From Metaphire vulgaris (Eukaryota > Annelida > Clitellata > Crassiclitellata > Megascolecidae): a DNA stretch of 64,000 nucleotides. Of this stretch, positions 17,001 to 29,919 are shown piece after piece. The stretch covers positions 14,639,809-14,703,808 of the forward strand of contig CM030848.1 in the NCBI GenBank assembly GCA_018105865.1, in the 5' to 3' direction. Made by a program: the position numbers and the translations under genes. Under the pieces are notes generated by a model. It saw nothing but the letters and a program-made list of their open reading frames with translations, searched no databases and was not told the origin of the DNA. Each line of letters starts with the position of its first letter. Within the stretch, counting starts at the first letter, position 1.

Positions 17001-20000
17001 TCGGTCCTAATCGGTCCTATTCGGTCCTATTCGGTACGTTTCGGTCCTAATCGGTGCGTTTCGGTCCTATTCGGTCCTATTAGGTACGTTTCGGTCCTAT
17101 TCGGTACGTTTCGGTCCTATTCGGTACGTTTCGGTCCTATTCGGTCCTATTAGGTACGTTTCGGTCCTATTCGGTCCTATTAGGTACGTTTCGGTCCTAA
17201 TCGGTGCGTTTCGGTCCTATTCGGTCCTATTAGGTATGTTTCGGTCCTATTCGGTACGTTTCGGTCCTATTCGGTACGTTTCGGTACGTTTCGGTACGTT
17301 TCGGTCCTAATCGGTACGTTTCGGCCCTATTCGGTACGTTTCGGTCCTATTCGGTCCTATTAGGTACGTTTCGGTCCTAATCGGTGCGTTTCGGTCCTAT
17401 TCGGTCCTATTAGGTACGTTTCGGTCCTAATCGCTACGTTTCGGTCCTATTCGGTACGTTTCGGTCCTAATCGGTGCGTTTCGGTCCTATTCGGTCCTAT
17501 TAGGTACGTTACGGTCCTATTCGGTACATTTCGGTCCTATTCGGTACGTTTCGGTCCTATTCGGTCCTATTAGGTACGTTTCGGTCCTAATCGGTGCGTT
17601 TCGGTCCTATTCGGTACGTTTCGGTACGTTTCGGTCCTAATCGGTACGTTTCGGCCCTATTCGGTACGTTTCGGTCCTATTCGGTCCTATTAGGTACGTT
17701 TCGGTCCTATTCGGTCCTATTAGGTACGTTTCGGTCCTAATCGGTACGTTTCGGTCCTATTCGGTACGTTTCGGTCCTAATCGGTGCGTTTCGGTCCCTA
17801 TTCGGTCCTATTAGGTACGTTACGGTCCTATTCAGTACGTTTCAGTCCTATTCGGTACGTTTCGGTCCTATTCGGTCCTATTAGGTACGTTTCGGTCCTA
17901 ATCGGTGCGTTTCGGTCCTATTCGGTCCTATTAGGTACGTTTCGGTCCTATTCGGTACGTTTCGGTCCTATTCGGTACGTTTCGGTACGTTTCGGCCCTA
18001 TTCGGTACGTTTCGGTACGTTTCGGTCCTCTTAGGTACGTTTCGGTCCTAATCGGTGCGTTTCGGTCCTATTCGGTCCTATTAGGTATGTTTCGGTCCTA
18101 TTCGGTACGTTTCGGTCCTATTCGGTACGTTTCGGTACGTTTCGGTACGTTTCGGTCCTAATCGGTACGTTTCGGCCCTATTCGGTACGTTTCGGTCCTA
18201 TTCGGTCCTATTAGGTACGTTTCGGTCCTAATCGGTGCGTTTCGGTCCTATTCGGTCCTATTAGGTACGTTTCGGTCCTAATCGGTACGTTTCGGTCCTA
18301 GTCGGTGCGTTTCGGTCCTATTCGGTCCTATTAGGTACGTTTCGGTCCTATTAGGTACGTTTCGGTCCTAATCGGTACGTTTCGGTCCTATTCGGTACGT
18401 TTCGGCCCTATTCGGTACGTTTCGGTCCTATTCGGTCCTATTAGGTACGTTTCGGTCCTAATCGGTACGTATCGGTCCTATTCGGTTCGTTTCGGCCCTA
18501 TTCGGTACGTTTCGGTCCTATTAGGTACGTTTCGGTCCTAATCGGTCCTATTCGGTCCTATTCGGTACGTTTCGGTCCTGTTAGGTACGTTTCGGTCCTA
18601 ATCGGTCCTATTCGGTCCTATTCGGTACGTTTCGGTCCTAATCGGTGCGTTTCGGTCCTATTCGGTCCTATTAGGTACGTTTCGGTCCTATTCGGTACGT
18701 TTCGGTCCTATTCGGTACGTTTCGGTCCTATTCGGTCCTATTAGGTACGTTTCGGTCCTATTCGGTCCTATTAGGTACGTTTCGGTCCTAATCGGTGCGT
18801 TTCGGTCCTATTCGGTCCTATTAGGTATGTTTCGGTCCTATTCGGTACGTTTCGGTCCTATTCGGTACGTTTCGGTACGTTTCGGTACGTTTCGGTCCTA
18901 ATCGGTACGTTTCGGCCCTATTCGGTACGTTTCGGTCCTATTCGGTCCTATTAGGTACGTTTCGGTCCTAATCGGTGCGTTTCGGTCCTATTCGGTCCTA
19001 TTAGGTACGTTTCGGTCCTAATCGCTACGTTTCGGTCCTATTCGGTACGTTTCGGTCCTAATCGGTGCGTTTCGGTCCTATTCGGTCCTATTAGGTACGT
19101 TACGGTCCTATTCGGTACATTTCGGTCCTATTCGGTACGTTTTTCGGTCCTATTCGGTCCTATTAGGTACGTTTCGGTCCTAATCGGTGCGTTTCGGTCC
19201 TATTCGGTACGTTTCGGTACGTTTCGGTCCTAATCGGTACGTTTCGGCCCTATTCGGTACGTTTCGGTCCTATTCGGTCCTATTAGGTACGTTTCGGTCC
19301 TAATCGGTACGTTTCGGTCCTATTCGGTACGTTTCGGTCCTAATCGGTGCGTTTCGGTCCTATTCGGTCCTATTAGGTACGTTACGGTCCTATTCAGTAC
19401 GTTTCAGTCCTATTCGGTACGTTTCGGTCCTATTCGGTCCTATTAGGTACGTTTCGGTCCTAATCGGTGCGTTTCGGTCCTATTCGGTCCTATTAGGTAC
19501 GTTTCGGTCCTATTCGGTACGTTTCGGTCCTATTCGGTACGTTTCGGTACGTTTCGGCCCTATTCGGTACGTTTCGGTACGTTTCGGTCCTCTTAGGTAC
19601 GTTTCGGTCCTAATCGGTGCGTTTCGGTCCTATTCGGTCCTATTAGGTATGTTTCGGTCCTATTCGGTACGTTTCAGTCCTATTCGGTACGTTTCGGTCC
19701 TATTCGGTCCTATTAGGTACGTTTCGGTCCTAATCGGTGCGTTTCGGTCCTATTCGGTCCTATTAGGTACGTTTCGGTCCTATTCGGTACGTTTCGGTCC
19801 TATTCGGTACGTTTCGGTACGTTTCGGCCCTATTCGGTACGTTTCGGTACGTTTCGGTCCTCTTAGGTACGTTTCGGTCCTAATCGGTGCGTTTCGGTCC
19901 TATTCGGTCCTATTAGGTATGTTTCGGTCCTATTCGGTACGTTTCGGTCCTATTCGGTACGTTTCGGTACGTTTCGGTACGTTTCGGTCCTAATCGGTAC

Positions 20001-23000
20001 GTTTCGGCCCTATTCGGTACGTTTCGGTCCTATTCGGTCCTATTAGGTACGTTTCGGTCCTAATCGGTGCGTTTCGGTCCTATTCGGTCCTATTAGGTAC
20101 GTTTCGGTCCTAATCGGTACGTTTCGGTCCTAGTCGGTGCGTTTCGGTCCTATTCGGTCCTATTAGGTACGTTTCGGTCCTATTAGGTACGTTTCGGTCC
20201 TAATCGGTACGTTTCGGTCCTATTCGGTACGTTTCGGCCCTATTCGGTACGTTTCGGTCCTATTCGGTCCTATTAGGTACGTTTCGGTCCTAATCGGTAC
20301 GTATCGGTCCTATTCGGTTCGTTTCGGCCCTATTCGGTACGTTTCGGTCCCTATTAGGTACGTTTCGGTCCTAATCGGTCCTATTCGGTCCTATTCGGTA
20401 CGTTTCGGTCCTATTAGGTACGTTTCGGTCCTAATCGGTCCTATTCGGTCCTATTCGGTACGTTTCGGTCCTAATCGGTGCGTTTCGGTCCTATTCGGTC
20501 CTATTAGGTACGTTTCGGTCCTATTCGGTACGTTTCGGTCCTATTCGGTACGTTTCGGTCCTATTCGGTCCTATTAGGTACGTTTCGGTCCTATTCGGTC
20601 CTATTAGGTACGTTTCGGTCCTAATCGGTGCGTTTCGGTCCTATTCGGTCCTATTAGGTATGTTTCGGTCCTATTCGGTACGTTTCGGTCCTATTCGGTA
20701 CGTTTCGGTACGTTTCGGTACGTTTCGGTCCTAATCGGTACGTTTCGGCCCTATTCGGTACGTTTCGGTCCTATTCGGTCCTATTAGGTACGTTTCGGTC
20801 CTAATCGGTGCGTTTCGGTCCTATTCGGTCCTATTAGGTACGTTTCGGTCCTAATCGCTACGTTTCGGTCCTATTCGGTACGTTTCGGTCCTAATCGGTG
20901 CGTTTCGGTCCTATTCGGTCCTATTAGGTACGTTACGGTCCTATTCGGTACATTTCGGTCCTATTCGGTACGTTTCGGTCCTATTCGGTCCTATTAGGTA
21001 CGTTTCGGTCCTAATCGGTGCGTTTCGGTCCTATTCGGTACGTTTCGGTACGTTTCGGTCCTAATCGGTACGTTTCGGCCCTATTCGGTACGTTTCGGTC
21101 CTATTCGGTCCTATTAGGTACGTTTCGGTCCTATTCGGTCCTATTAGGTACGTTTCGGTCCTAATCGGTACGTTTCGGTCCTATTCGGTACGTTTCGGTC
21201 CTAATCGGTGCGTTTCGGTCCTATTCGGTCCTATTAGGTACGTTACGGTCCTATTCAGTACGTTTCAGTCCTATTCGGTACGTTTCGGTCCTATTCGGTC
21301 CTATTAGGTACGTTTCGGTCCTAATCGGTGCGTTTCGGTCCTATTCGGTCCTATTAGGTACGTTTCGGTCCTATTCGGTACGTTTCGGTCCTATTCGGTA
21401 CGTTTCGGTACGTTTCGGCCCTATTCGGTACGTTTCGGTACGTTTCGGTCCTCTTAGGTACGTTTCGGTCCTAATCGGTGCGTTTCGGTCCTATTCGGTC
21501 CTATTAGGTATGTTTCGGTCCTATTCGGTACGTTTCGGTCCTATTCGGTACGTTTCGGTACGTTTCGGTACGTTTCGGTCCTAATCGGTACGTTTCGGCC
21601 CTATTCGGTACGTTTCGGTCCTATTCGGTCCTATTAGGTACGTTTCGGTCCTAATCGGTGCTTTTCGGTCCTATTCGGTCCTATTAGGTACGTTTCGGTC
21701 CTAATCGGTACGTTTCGGTCCTAGTCGGTGCGTTTCGGTCCTATTCGGTCCTATTAGGTACGTTTCGGTCCTATTAGGTACGTTTCGGTCCTAATCGGTA
21801 CGTTTCGGTCCTATTCGGTACGTTTCGGCCCTATTCGGTACGTTTCGGTCCTATTCGGTCCTATTAGGTACGTTTCGGTCCTAATCGGTACGTATCGGTC
21901 CTATTCGGTTCGTTTCGGCCCTATTCGGTACGTTTCGGTCCTATTAGGTACGTTTCGGTCCTAATCGGTCCTATTCGGTCCTATTCGGTACGTTTCGGTC
22001 CTATTAGGTACGTTTCGGTCCCTAATCGGTCCTATTCGGTCCTATTCGGTACGTTTCGGTCCTAATCGGTGCGTTTCGGTCCTATTCGGTCCTATTAGGT
22101 ACGTTTCGGTCCTATTCGGTACGTTTCGGTCCTATTCGGTACGTTTCGGTCCTATTCGGTCCTATTAGGTACGTTTCGGTCCTATTCGGTCCTATTAGGT
22201 ACGTTTCGGTCCTAATCGGTGCGTTTCGGTCCTATTCGGTCCTATTAGGTATGTTTCGGTCCTATTCGGTACGTTTCGGTCCTATTCGGTACGTTTCGGT
22301 CCTATTCGGTCCTATTCGGTACGTTTCGGTCCTAATCGGTACGTTCGGCCCTATTCGGTACGTTTCGGTCCTATTCGGTCCTATTAGGTACGTTTCGGTC
22401 CTAATCGGTGCGTTTCGGTCCTATTCGGTCCTATTAGGTACGTTTCGGTCCTAATCGGTACGTTTCGGTCCTAGTCGGTGCGTTTCGGTCCTATTCGGTC
22501 CTATTAGGTACGTTTCGGTCCTATTAGGTACGTTTCGGTCCTAATCGGTACGTTTCGGTCCTATTCGGTACGTTTCAGCCCTATTCGGTACGTTTCGGTC
22601 CTATTCGGTCCTATTAGGTACGTTTCGGTCCTAATCGGTACGTATCGGTCCTATTCGGTTCGTTTCGGCCCTATTCGGTACGTTTCGGTCCTATTAGGTA
22701 CGTTTCGGTCCTAATCGGTCCCTATTCGGTCCTATTCGGTACGTTTCGGTCCCTATTAGGTACGTTTCGGTCCTATTAGGTACGTTTCGGTCCTATTCGG
22801 TACGTTTCGGTCCTATTCGGTCCTATTCGGTACGTTTCGGTCCTATTCGGTCCTATTAGGTACGTTTCGGTCCTAATCGGTGCGTTTCGGTCCCTATTCG
22901 GTCCTATTAGGTATGTTTCGGTCCTATTCGGTACGTTTCGGTCCTATTCGGTACGTTTCGGTACGTTTCGGTCCTAATCGGTACGTTTCGGCCCTATTCG

Positions 23001-26000
23001 GTACGTTTCGGTCCTATTCGGTCCTATTAGGTACGTTTCGGTCCTATTCGGTCCTATTAGGTACGTTTCGGTCCTAATCGGTACGTTTCGGTCCTATTCG
23101 GTACGTTTCGGTCCTAATCGGTGCGTTTCGGTCCTATTCGGTCCTATTAGGTACGTTACGGTCCTATTCAGTACGTTTCAGTCCTATTCGGTACGTTTCG
23201 GTCCTATTCGGTCCTATTAGGTACGTTTCGGTCCTAATCGGTGCGTTTCGGTCCTATTCGGTCCTATTAGGTACGTTTCGGTCCTATTCGGTACGTTTCG
23301 GTCCTATTCGGTACGTTTCGGTACGTTTCGGCCCTATTCGGTACGTTTCGGTACGTTTCGGTCCTCTTAGGTACGTTTCGGTCCTAATCGGTGCGTTTCG
23401 GTCCTATTCGGTCCTATTAGGTATGTTTCGGTCCTATTCGGTACGTTTCGGTCCTATTCGGTACGTTTCGGTACGTTTCGGTACGTTTCGGTCCTAATCG
23501 GTACGTTTCGGCCCTATTCGGTACGTTTCGGTCCTATTCGGTCCTATTAGGTACGTTTCGGTCCTAATCGGTGCGTTTCGGTCCTATTCGGTCCTATTAG
23601 GTACGTTTCGGTCCTAATCGGTACGTTTCGGTCCTAGTCGGTGCGTTTCGGTCCTATTCGGTCCTATTAGGTACGTTTCGGTCCTATTAGGTACGTTTCG
23701 GTCCTAATCGGTACGTTTCGGTCCTATTCGGTACGTTTCGGCCCTATTCGGTACGTTTCGGTCCTATTCGGTCCTATTAGGTACGTTTCGGTCCTAATCG
23801 GTACGTATCGGTCCCTATTCGGTTCGTTTCGGCCCTATTCGGTACGTTTCGGTCCTATTAGGTACGTTTCGGTCCTAATCGGTCCTATTCGGTCCTATTC
23901 GGTACGTTTCGGTCCTATTAGGTACGTTTCGGTCCTAATCGGTCCTATTCGGTCCTATTCGGTACGTTTCGGTCCTAATCGGTGCGTTTCGGTCCTATTC
24001 GGTCCTATTAGGTACGTTTCGGTCCTATTCGGTACGTTTCGGTCCTATTCGGTACGTTTCGGTCCTATTCGGTCCTATTAGGTACGTTTCGGTCCTATTC
24101 GGTCCTATTAGGTACGTTTCGGTCCTAATCGGTGCGTTTCGGTCCTATTCGGTCCTATTAGGTATGTTTCGGTCCTATTCGGTACGTTTCGGTCCTATTC
24201 GGTACGTTTCGGTACGTTTCGGTACGTTTCGGTCCTAATCGGTACGTTTCGGCCCTATTCGGTACGTTTCGGTCCTATTCGGTCCTATTAGGTACGTTTC
24301 GGTCCTAATCGGTGCGTTTCGGTCCTATTCGGTCCTATTAGGTACGTTTCGGTCCTAATCGCTACGTTTCGGTCCTATTCGGTACGTTTCGGTCCTAATC
24401 GGTGCGTTTCGGTCCTATTCGGTCCTATTAGGTACGTTACGGTCCTATTCGGTACATTTCGGTCCTATTCGGTACGTTTCGGTCCTATTCGGTCCTATTA
24501 GGTACGTTTCGGTCCTAATCGGTGCGTTTCGGTCCTATTCGGTCCTAATCGGTACGTTTCGGTCCTAATCGGTACGTTTCGGCCCTATTCGGTACGTTTC
24601 GGTCCTATTCGGTCCTATTAGGTACGTTTCGGTCCTATTCGGTCCTATTAGGTACGTTTCGGTCCTAATCGGTACGTTTCGGTCCTATTCGGTACGTTTC
24701 GGTCCTAATCGGTGCGTTTCGGTCCTATTCGGTCCTATTAGGTACGTTACGGTCCTATTCAGTACGTTTCAGTCCTATTCGGTACGTTTCGGTCCTATTC
24801 GGTCCTATTAGGTACGTTTCGGTCCTAATCGGTGCGTTTCGGTCCTATTCGGTCCTATTAGGTACGTTTCGGTCCTATTCGGTACGTTTCGGTCCTATTC
24901 GGTACGTTTCGGTACGTTTCGGCCCTATTCGGTACGTTTCGGTACGTTTTCGGTCCTCTTAGGTACGTTTCGGTCCTAATCGGTGCGTTTCGGTCCTATT
25001 CGGTCCTATTAGGTATGTTTCGGTCCTATTCGGTACGTTTCGGTCCTATTCGGTACGTTTCGGTACGTTTCGGTACGTTTCGGTCCTAATCGGTACGTTT
25101 CGGCCCTATTCGGTACGTTTCGGTCCTATTCGGTCCTATTAGGTACGTTTCGGTCCTAATCGGTGCGTTTCAGTCCTATTCGGTCCTATTAGGTACGTTT
25201 CGGTCCTATTCGGTCCTATTCGGTCCTATTCGGTACGTTTCGGTCCTAATCGGTGCGTTTCAGTCCTATTCGGTCCTATTAGGTACGTTTCGGTCCTATT
25301 CGGTACGTTTCGGTCCTATTCGGTACGTTTCGGTCCTATTCGGTCCTATTAGGTACGTTTCGGTCCTATTCGGTCCTATTAGGTACGTTTCGGTCCTAAT
25401 CGGTGCGTTTCGGTCCTATTCGGTCCTATTAGGTATGTTTCGGTCCTATTCGGTACGTTTCGGTCCTATTCGGTACGTTTCGGTACGTTTCGGTACGTTT
25501 CGGTCCTAATCGGTACGTTTCGGCCCTATTCGGTACGTTTCGGTCCTATTCGGTCTTATTAGGTACGTTTCGGTCCTAATCGGTGCGTTTCGGTCCTATT
25601 CGGTCCTATTAGGTACGTTTCGGTCCTAATCGCTACGTTTCGGTCCTATTCGGTACGTTTCGGTCCTAATCGGTGCGTTTCGGTCCTATTCGGTCCTATT
25701 AGGTACGTTACGGTCCTATTCGGTACATTTCGGTCCTATTCGGTACGTTTCGGTCCTATTCGGTCCTATTAGGTACGTTTCGGTCCTAATCGGTGCGTTT
25801 CGGTCCTATTCGGTACGTTTCGGTACGTTTCGGTCCTAATCGGTACGTTTCGGCCTATTCGGTACGTTTCGGTCGTTTCGGTCCTATTCGGTCCCTATTA
25901 GGTACGTTTCGGTCCTAATCGGTACGTTTCGGTCCTATTCGGTACGTTTCGGTCCTAATCGGTGCGTTTCGGTCCTATTCGGTCCTATTAGGTACGTTAC

Positions 26001-28190
26001 GGTCCTATTCAGTACGTTTCAGTCCTATTCGGTACGTTTCGGTCCTATTCGGTCCTATTAGGTACGTTTCGGTCCTAATCGGTGCGTTTCGGTCCTATTC
26101 GGTCCTATTAGGTACGTTTCGGTCCTATTCGGTACGTTTCGGTCCTATTCGGTACGTTTCGGTACGTTTCGGCCCTATTCGGTACGTTTCGGTCCTCTTA
26201 GGTACGTTTCGGTCCTAATCGGTGCGTTTCGGTCCTATTCGGTCCTATTAGGTATGTTTCGGTCCTATTCGGTACGTTTCGGTCCTATTCGGTACGTTTC
26301 GGTACGTTTCGGTACGTTTCGGTCCTAATCGGTACGTTTCGGCCCTATTCGGTACGTTTCGGTCCTATTCGGTCCTATTAGGTACGTTTCGGTCCTAATC
26401 GGTGCGTTTCGGTCCTATTCGGTCCTATTAGGTACGTTTCGGTCCTAATCGGTACGTTTCGGTCCTAGTCGGTGCGTTTCGGTCCTATTCGGTCCTATTA
26501 GGTACGTTTCGGTCCTATTAGGTACGTTTCGGTCCTAATCGGTACGTTTCGGTCCTATTCGGTACGTTTCGGCCTATTCGGTACGTTTCGGTCCTATTCG
26601 GTCCTATTAGGTACGTTTCGGTCCTAATCGGTACGTATCGGTCCTATTCGGTTCGTTGCGGCCCTATTCGGTACGTTTCGGTCCTATTAGGTACGTTTCG
26701 GTCCTAATCGGTCCTATTCGGTACGTTTCGGTCCTATTAGGTACGTTTCGGTCCTAATCGGTCCTATTCGGTCCTATTCGGTACGTTTCGGTCCTAATCG
26801 GTGCGTTTCGGTCCTATTCGGTCCTATTAGGTACGTTTCGGTCCTATTCGGTACGTTTCGGTCCTATTCGGTACGTTTCGGTCCTATTCGGTCCTATTAG
26901 GTACGTTTCGGTCCTATTCGGTCCTATTAGGTACGTTTCGGTCCTAATCGGTGCGTTTCGGTCCTATTCGGTCCTATTAGGTATGTTTCGGTCCTATTCG
27001 GTACGTTTCGGTCCTATTCGGTACGTTTCGGTACGTTTCGGTCCTAATCGGTACGTTTCGGCTCTATTCGGTACGTTTCGGTCCTATTCGGTCCTATTAG
27101 GTACGTTTCGGTCCTAATCGGTGCGTTTCGGTCCTATTCGGTCCTATTAGGTACGTTTCGGTCCTAATCGCTACGTTTCGGTCCTATTCGGTACGTTTCG
27201 GTCCTAATCGGTGCGTTTCGGTCCTATTCGGTCCTATTAGGTACGTTTCGGTCCTAATCGGTACGTTTCGGTCCTAGTCGGTGCGTTTCGGTCCTATTCG
27301 GTCCTATTAGGTACGTTTCGGTCCTATTAGGTACGTTTCGGTCCTAATCGGTACGTTTCGGTCCTATTCGGTACGTTTCGGCCCTATTCGGTACGTTTCG
27401 GTCCTATTCGGTCCTATTAGGTACGTTTCGGTCCTAATCGGTGCGTTTCGGTCCTATTCGGTCCTATTAGGTACGTTTCGGTCCTAATCGGTGCGTTTCG
27501 GTCCTATTCGGTACGTTTCGGTACGTTTCGGTCCTAATCGGTACGTTTCGGCCCTATTCGGTACGTTTCGGTCCTATTCGGTCCTATTAGGTACGTTTCG
27601 GTCCTAATCGGTGCGTTTCGGTCCTATTCGGTCCTATTAGGTACGTTTCGGTCCTAATCGGTACGTTTCGGTCCTATTCGGTACGTTTCGGTCCTAGTCG
27701 GTGCGTTTCGGTCCTATTCGGTCCTATTAGGTACGTTTCGGTCCTATTCGGTACGTTTCGGTCCTATTAGGTACGTTTCGGTCCTAATCGGTGCGTTTCG
27801 GTCCTATTCGGTCCTAATAGGACCGTCCTATTAGGTACGTTTCGGTCCTAATCGGTACGTTTCAGTCCTATTCGGTACGTTTCGGTCCTATTGGTCCTAT
27901 TAGGTACGTTTCGGTCCTAATCGGTACGTTTCGGTCCTATTCGGTCCTATTAGGTACGTTTCGTTCCTAATCGGTGCGTTTCGGTCCTATTCGGTCCTAT
28001 TAGGTACGTTTCGGTCCTAATCGGTACGTTTCGGTCCTATTCGGTACGTTTCGGTCCTAATCGGGAACTAAGTACCGTACCGCACCGTACCCTACCGCAC
28101 CGTACCGTACAGTACCGCACCGTACCGTACCTACTACTGTTCGGTACGTTTTGGTACGTTTCGGTCCTATTCGGTACGTTTCGGTCCTGT
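5593..28190 (+). repeat. 22.6-kb decamer satellite with higher-order repeats
   Basis: The array is almost wholly a string of 10-bp words that start with GGT: GGTCCTATTC, GGTACGTTTC, GGTCCTATTA, GGTCCTAATC, GGTGCGTTTC and rarer variants (GGCCCTATTC, GGTATGTTTC, GGTACGTTAC). Word order is not random. A block of about 5.49 kb (5590-11079) recurs at 11080-16615. Further right, units of about 1.17-1.9 kb recur, with 1591 bp seen repeatedly (for example 17432 to 19023, and about 23157 to 24748). All words keep one orientation, apart from short reverse-type islands rich in ACCGTACCGC (about 6170-6235, 6490-6580, 6826-6880 and copies, 28063-28135). There is no gene; frames such as RYVSVLFGP are translations of the repeat. 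Confidence 0.97.
11080..16615 (+). repeat. Satellite super-repeat, copy B
   Basis: Second copy of the 5590-11079 block. It keeps the same rare word variants in the same order and carries an added ~320-bp internal duplication near 12,780-13,100. It diverges from copy A after about 16,615, where the array becomes a run of shorter units. Confidence 0.8.
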
Positions 28191-28404
28191 TCGTTGCGCC
28201 CTCATTGCTGTATGTGACATATAGCGCCCCCCGCCGTCGCCCCTTCCCATATAGGCTTCTCATCCGCCAGGACCGCCACGGTTCTCATCCGCCACGGTTC
28301 TCATCCGCCGAATCAAACAGATCGCCCTCATTGCTGTATATGACATATAGCGCCCCCCGCCGTCGCCCCCTCCCCATATAGGCTTGTCATCAGCCAGGCT
28401 GTCG
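28191..28404 (-). repeat. Right subterminal duplicated block of the element
   Basis: Two similar units follow one another. Each holds GCCCTCATTGCTGTAT, GACATATAGCGCCCCCC and CCATATAGGCTT, with CATCCGCC repeats between them. The left terminus has only the short CCTATATGGGGAGGG part. The right end has therefore grown by duplicating subterminal sequence, or the left has lost it. Confidence 0.7.
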
Positions 28405-28515
28405 CCCCTCCCCATATAGGCTTCTCATCCGCCACGGTTCTCATCCGCCGCGTTCATCCGCCCTCTCACCTACCAGCTCATCCGCCCCGCCCTCATCCGC
28501 CGATTAGAATCACCC
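28405..28515 (-). repeat. Right terminal inverted repeat
   Basis: Reverse complement of the left terminus at 5467-5592: CTCATCCGCC subrepeats ending CCGATTAGAATCACCC. The outermost four bases and the TCTAATCGGCGGATGAGGG segment match the left end exactly. Confidence 0.85.
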
Positions 28516-28524
28516 CACATTCGC
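28516..28524. repeat. Right 9-bp target-site duplication
   Basis: CACATTCGC, same orientation and sequence as 5458-5466. Confidence 0.8.
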
Positions 28525-29919
28525 TCCATAGAGATATCCAATTTCCTAAATTTAACTTTGTCATAAAACTAATTATTTTTAATAAATTTTAATTTTTGCC
28601 TATTGAGATGTGAATGTTAACCCTCTGGGCTATACCATGGCTATACGGTAGTATGCCCCTCCAATATTGAGTCAATATCTCTTGCAGGTCAAAGTGTTGG
28701 GCCATTCAGACATTATCCAATGCTAATTAATAGCCTAAAACAGTCACCCTAGTTAAATTAAATTTTTTATGTAACTTTTTAAATTTCTGAGTATTTCTAC
28801 CCCGAGTGTTAGCCCCCTTGGCTATGCCCCTCGAATATTAATAAGAGGGTTCTTCGAATAGCTAGTTTCTTGTATCACCGGTTTTACAAACCACAAAAAT
28901 ATTTTAAAAAGATACCATGTTTGACATTGGCCTGCAGAAGGACTATTGCTACAGTTAGCTATAGATATGAAAAATTCAGAGTGATGAAACCAATTATATC
29001 CACATTTTCCTGTATCTCCATCTACATTGCATTTAGAAAATCCCCCCAATATAAGGATATGAGCATATGTAGGCCCTATTCAGAAGAGCTCAGAAAACCA
29101 TTTAGAGAAGATAGAAGGATAAGGAAGGAGGAAAATAACAGTGGTTCTCACACAGGGCAGTCCCTACTGAAACACTTTAAACCTTGTTATGTTATGTAAG
29201 GATAAGGATGTGACCTTTTTTGCTCGTCAAGGTTTTTGGGCAGATGAACCTTCTCCCCCCAGACATTTCAAACTCCCCCAGTGTCAAGGTGGCTAGAATA
29301 AACACTGATTTTAGCCTTTTAGGTATTAAAGTAACCAATCCTCTTTCGCCGCAACGCGCTCGAGACGGGTTTCGCAAGATTCGCTGCCTAATTACATGAA
29401 AATAAAGTTCTTGATGGAAGGACACAAAGCTGCTTGCCACTGGGATCAAATTTGATAAACTTTTTTTAAAAATGCCATTAATTCAGATAGCTAAACCTTC
29501 TTTGATTTTACTAGTTAGCAGAACATGACCCCTACTGTTCCTGGCTAACTCCCCAAAAGAGATCAAAAATTTCGGTTTTAGCTGTCCCACCCCCTATTGT
29601 ATAGGTCATAAAGTTTTGTAAATTTAAAATCAAACCAGCTGACAACAAGTTTGGTTCATATAATTATTCTTCAGTGAGTTTTTCACTCAGAAGATTTCAG
29701 TTCTAGATCCTCTGTGCTTTTAATTAAAGAAATAATTCATCTGTGGGCAACAACGTGAAACCTTCTATCCACAAACCTCTTTAAACATTTTTATTTTCTT
29801 GATACACAACTGAAGACACCAGAGACTATTACAATTGTCCAAAGATAGATCAATATATATATACCTTGATCAAAATAAGTCATTTAACATTAACATTTTA
29901 AGTCATTTGTCATAATCCC
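28525..29919. other. Intergenic, no gene seen
   Basis: AT-rich single-copy-looking sequence between the satellite element and the SPC25 stop codon. The open frames are short and lack recognisable domains, and I found no convincing exon pair. It may hold the 3' UTR of SPC25. Confidence 0.5.

Larger units (their letters stand above)
5467..28515. mobile_element. 23-kb Foldback/Mutator-like element filled with decamer satellite
   Basis: A 23,049-bp unit begins GGGTCCGTCTAATCGG on the left. Read from the right end on the other strand it begins GGGTGATTCTAATCGG. Both then continue with GGCGGATGAG-based repeats for more than 100 bp. It is flanked by the direct repeat CACATTCGC. Everything between the terminal repeats is satellite; there is no transposase, so it would need one in trans. 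Long terminal inverted repeats built from ~10-bp subrepeats plus 9-bp duplications are known for Drosophila Foldback and the wider MULE/Rehavkus group; membership here is inferred. An alternative is a satellite that expanded inside a small MITE. Confidence 0.75.

Noticed and set aside
5593..28190. Many open frames of 60-125 codons (RYVSVLFGP-type repeats) on the plus strand
   Set aside because: They are translations of the 10-bp satellite, change frame with every word and have no conserved start or stop; not genes.
5593..28190. CRISPR-like array
   Set aside because: There are no unique spacers; units are contiguous 10-bp words in a eukaryotic context.
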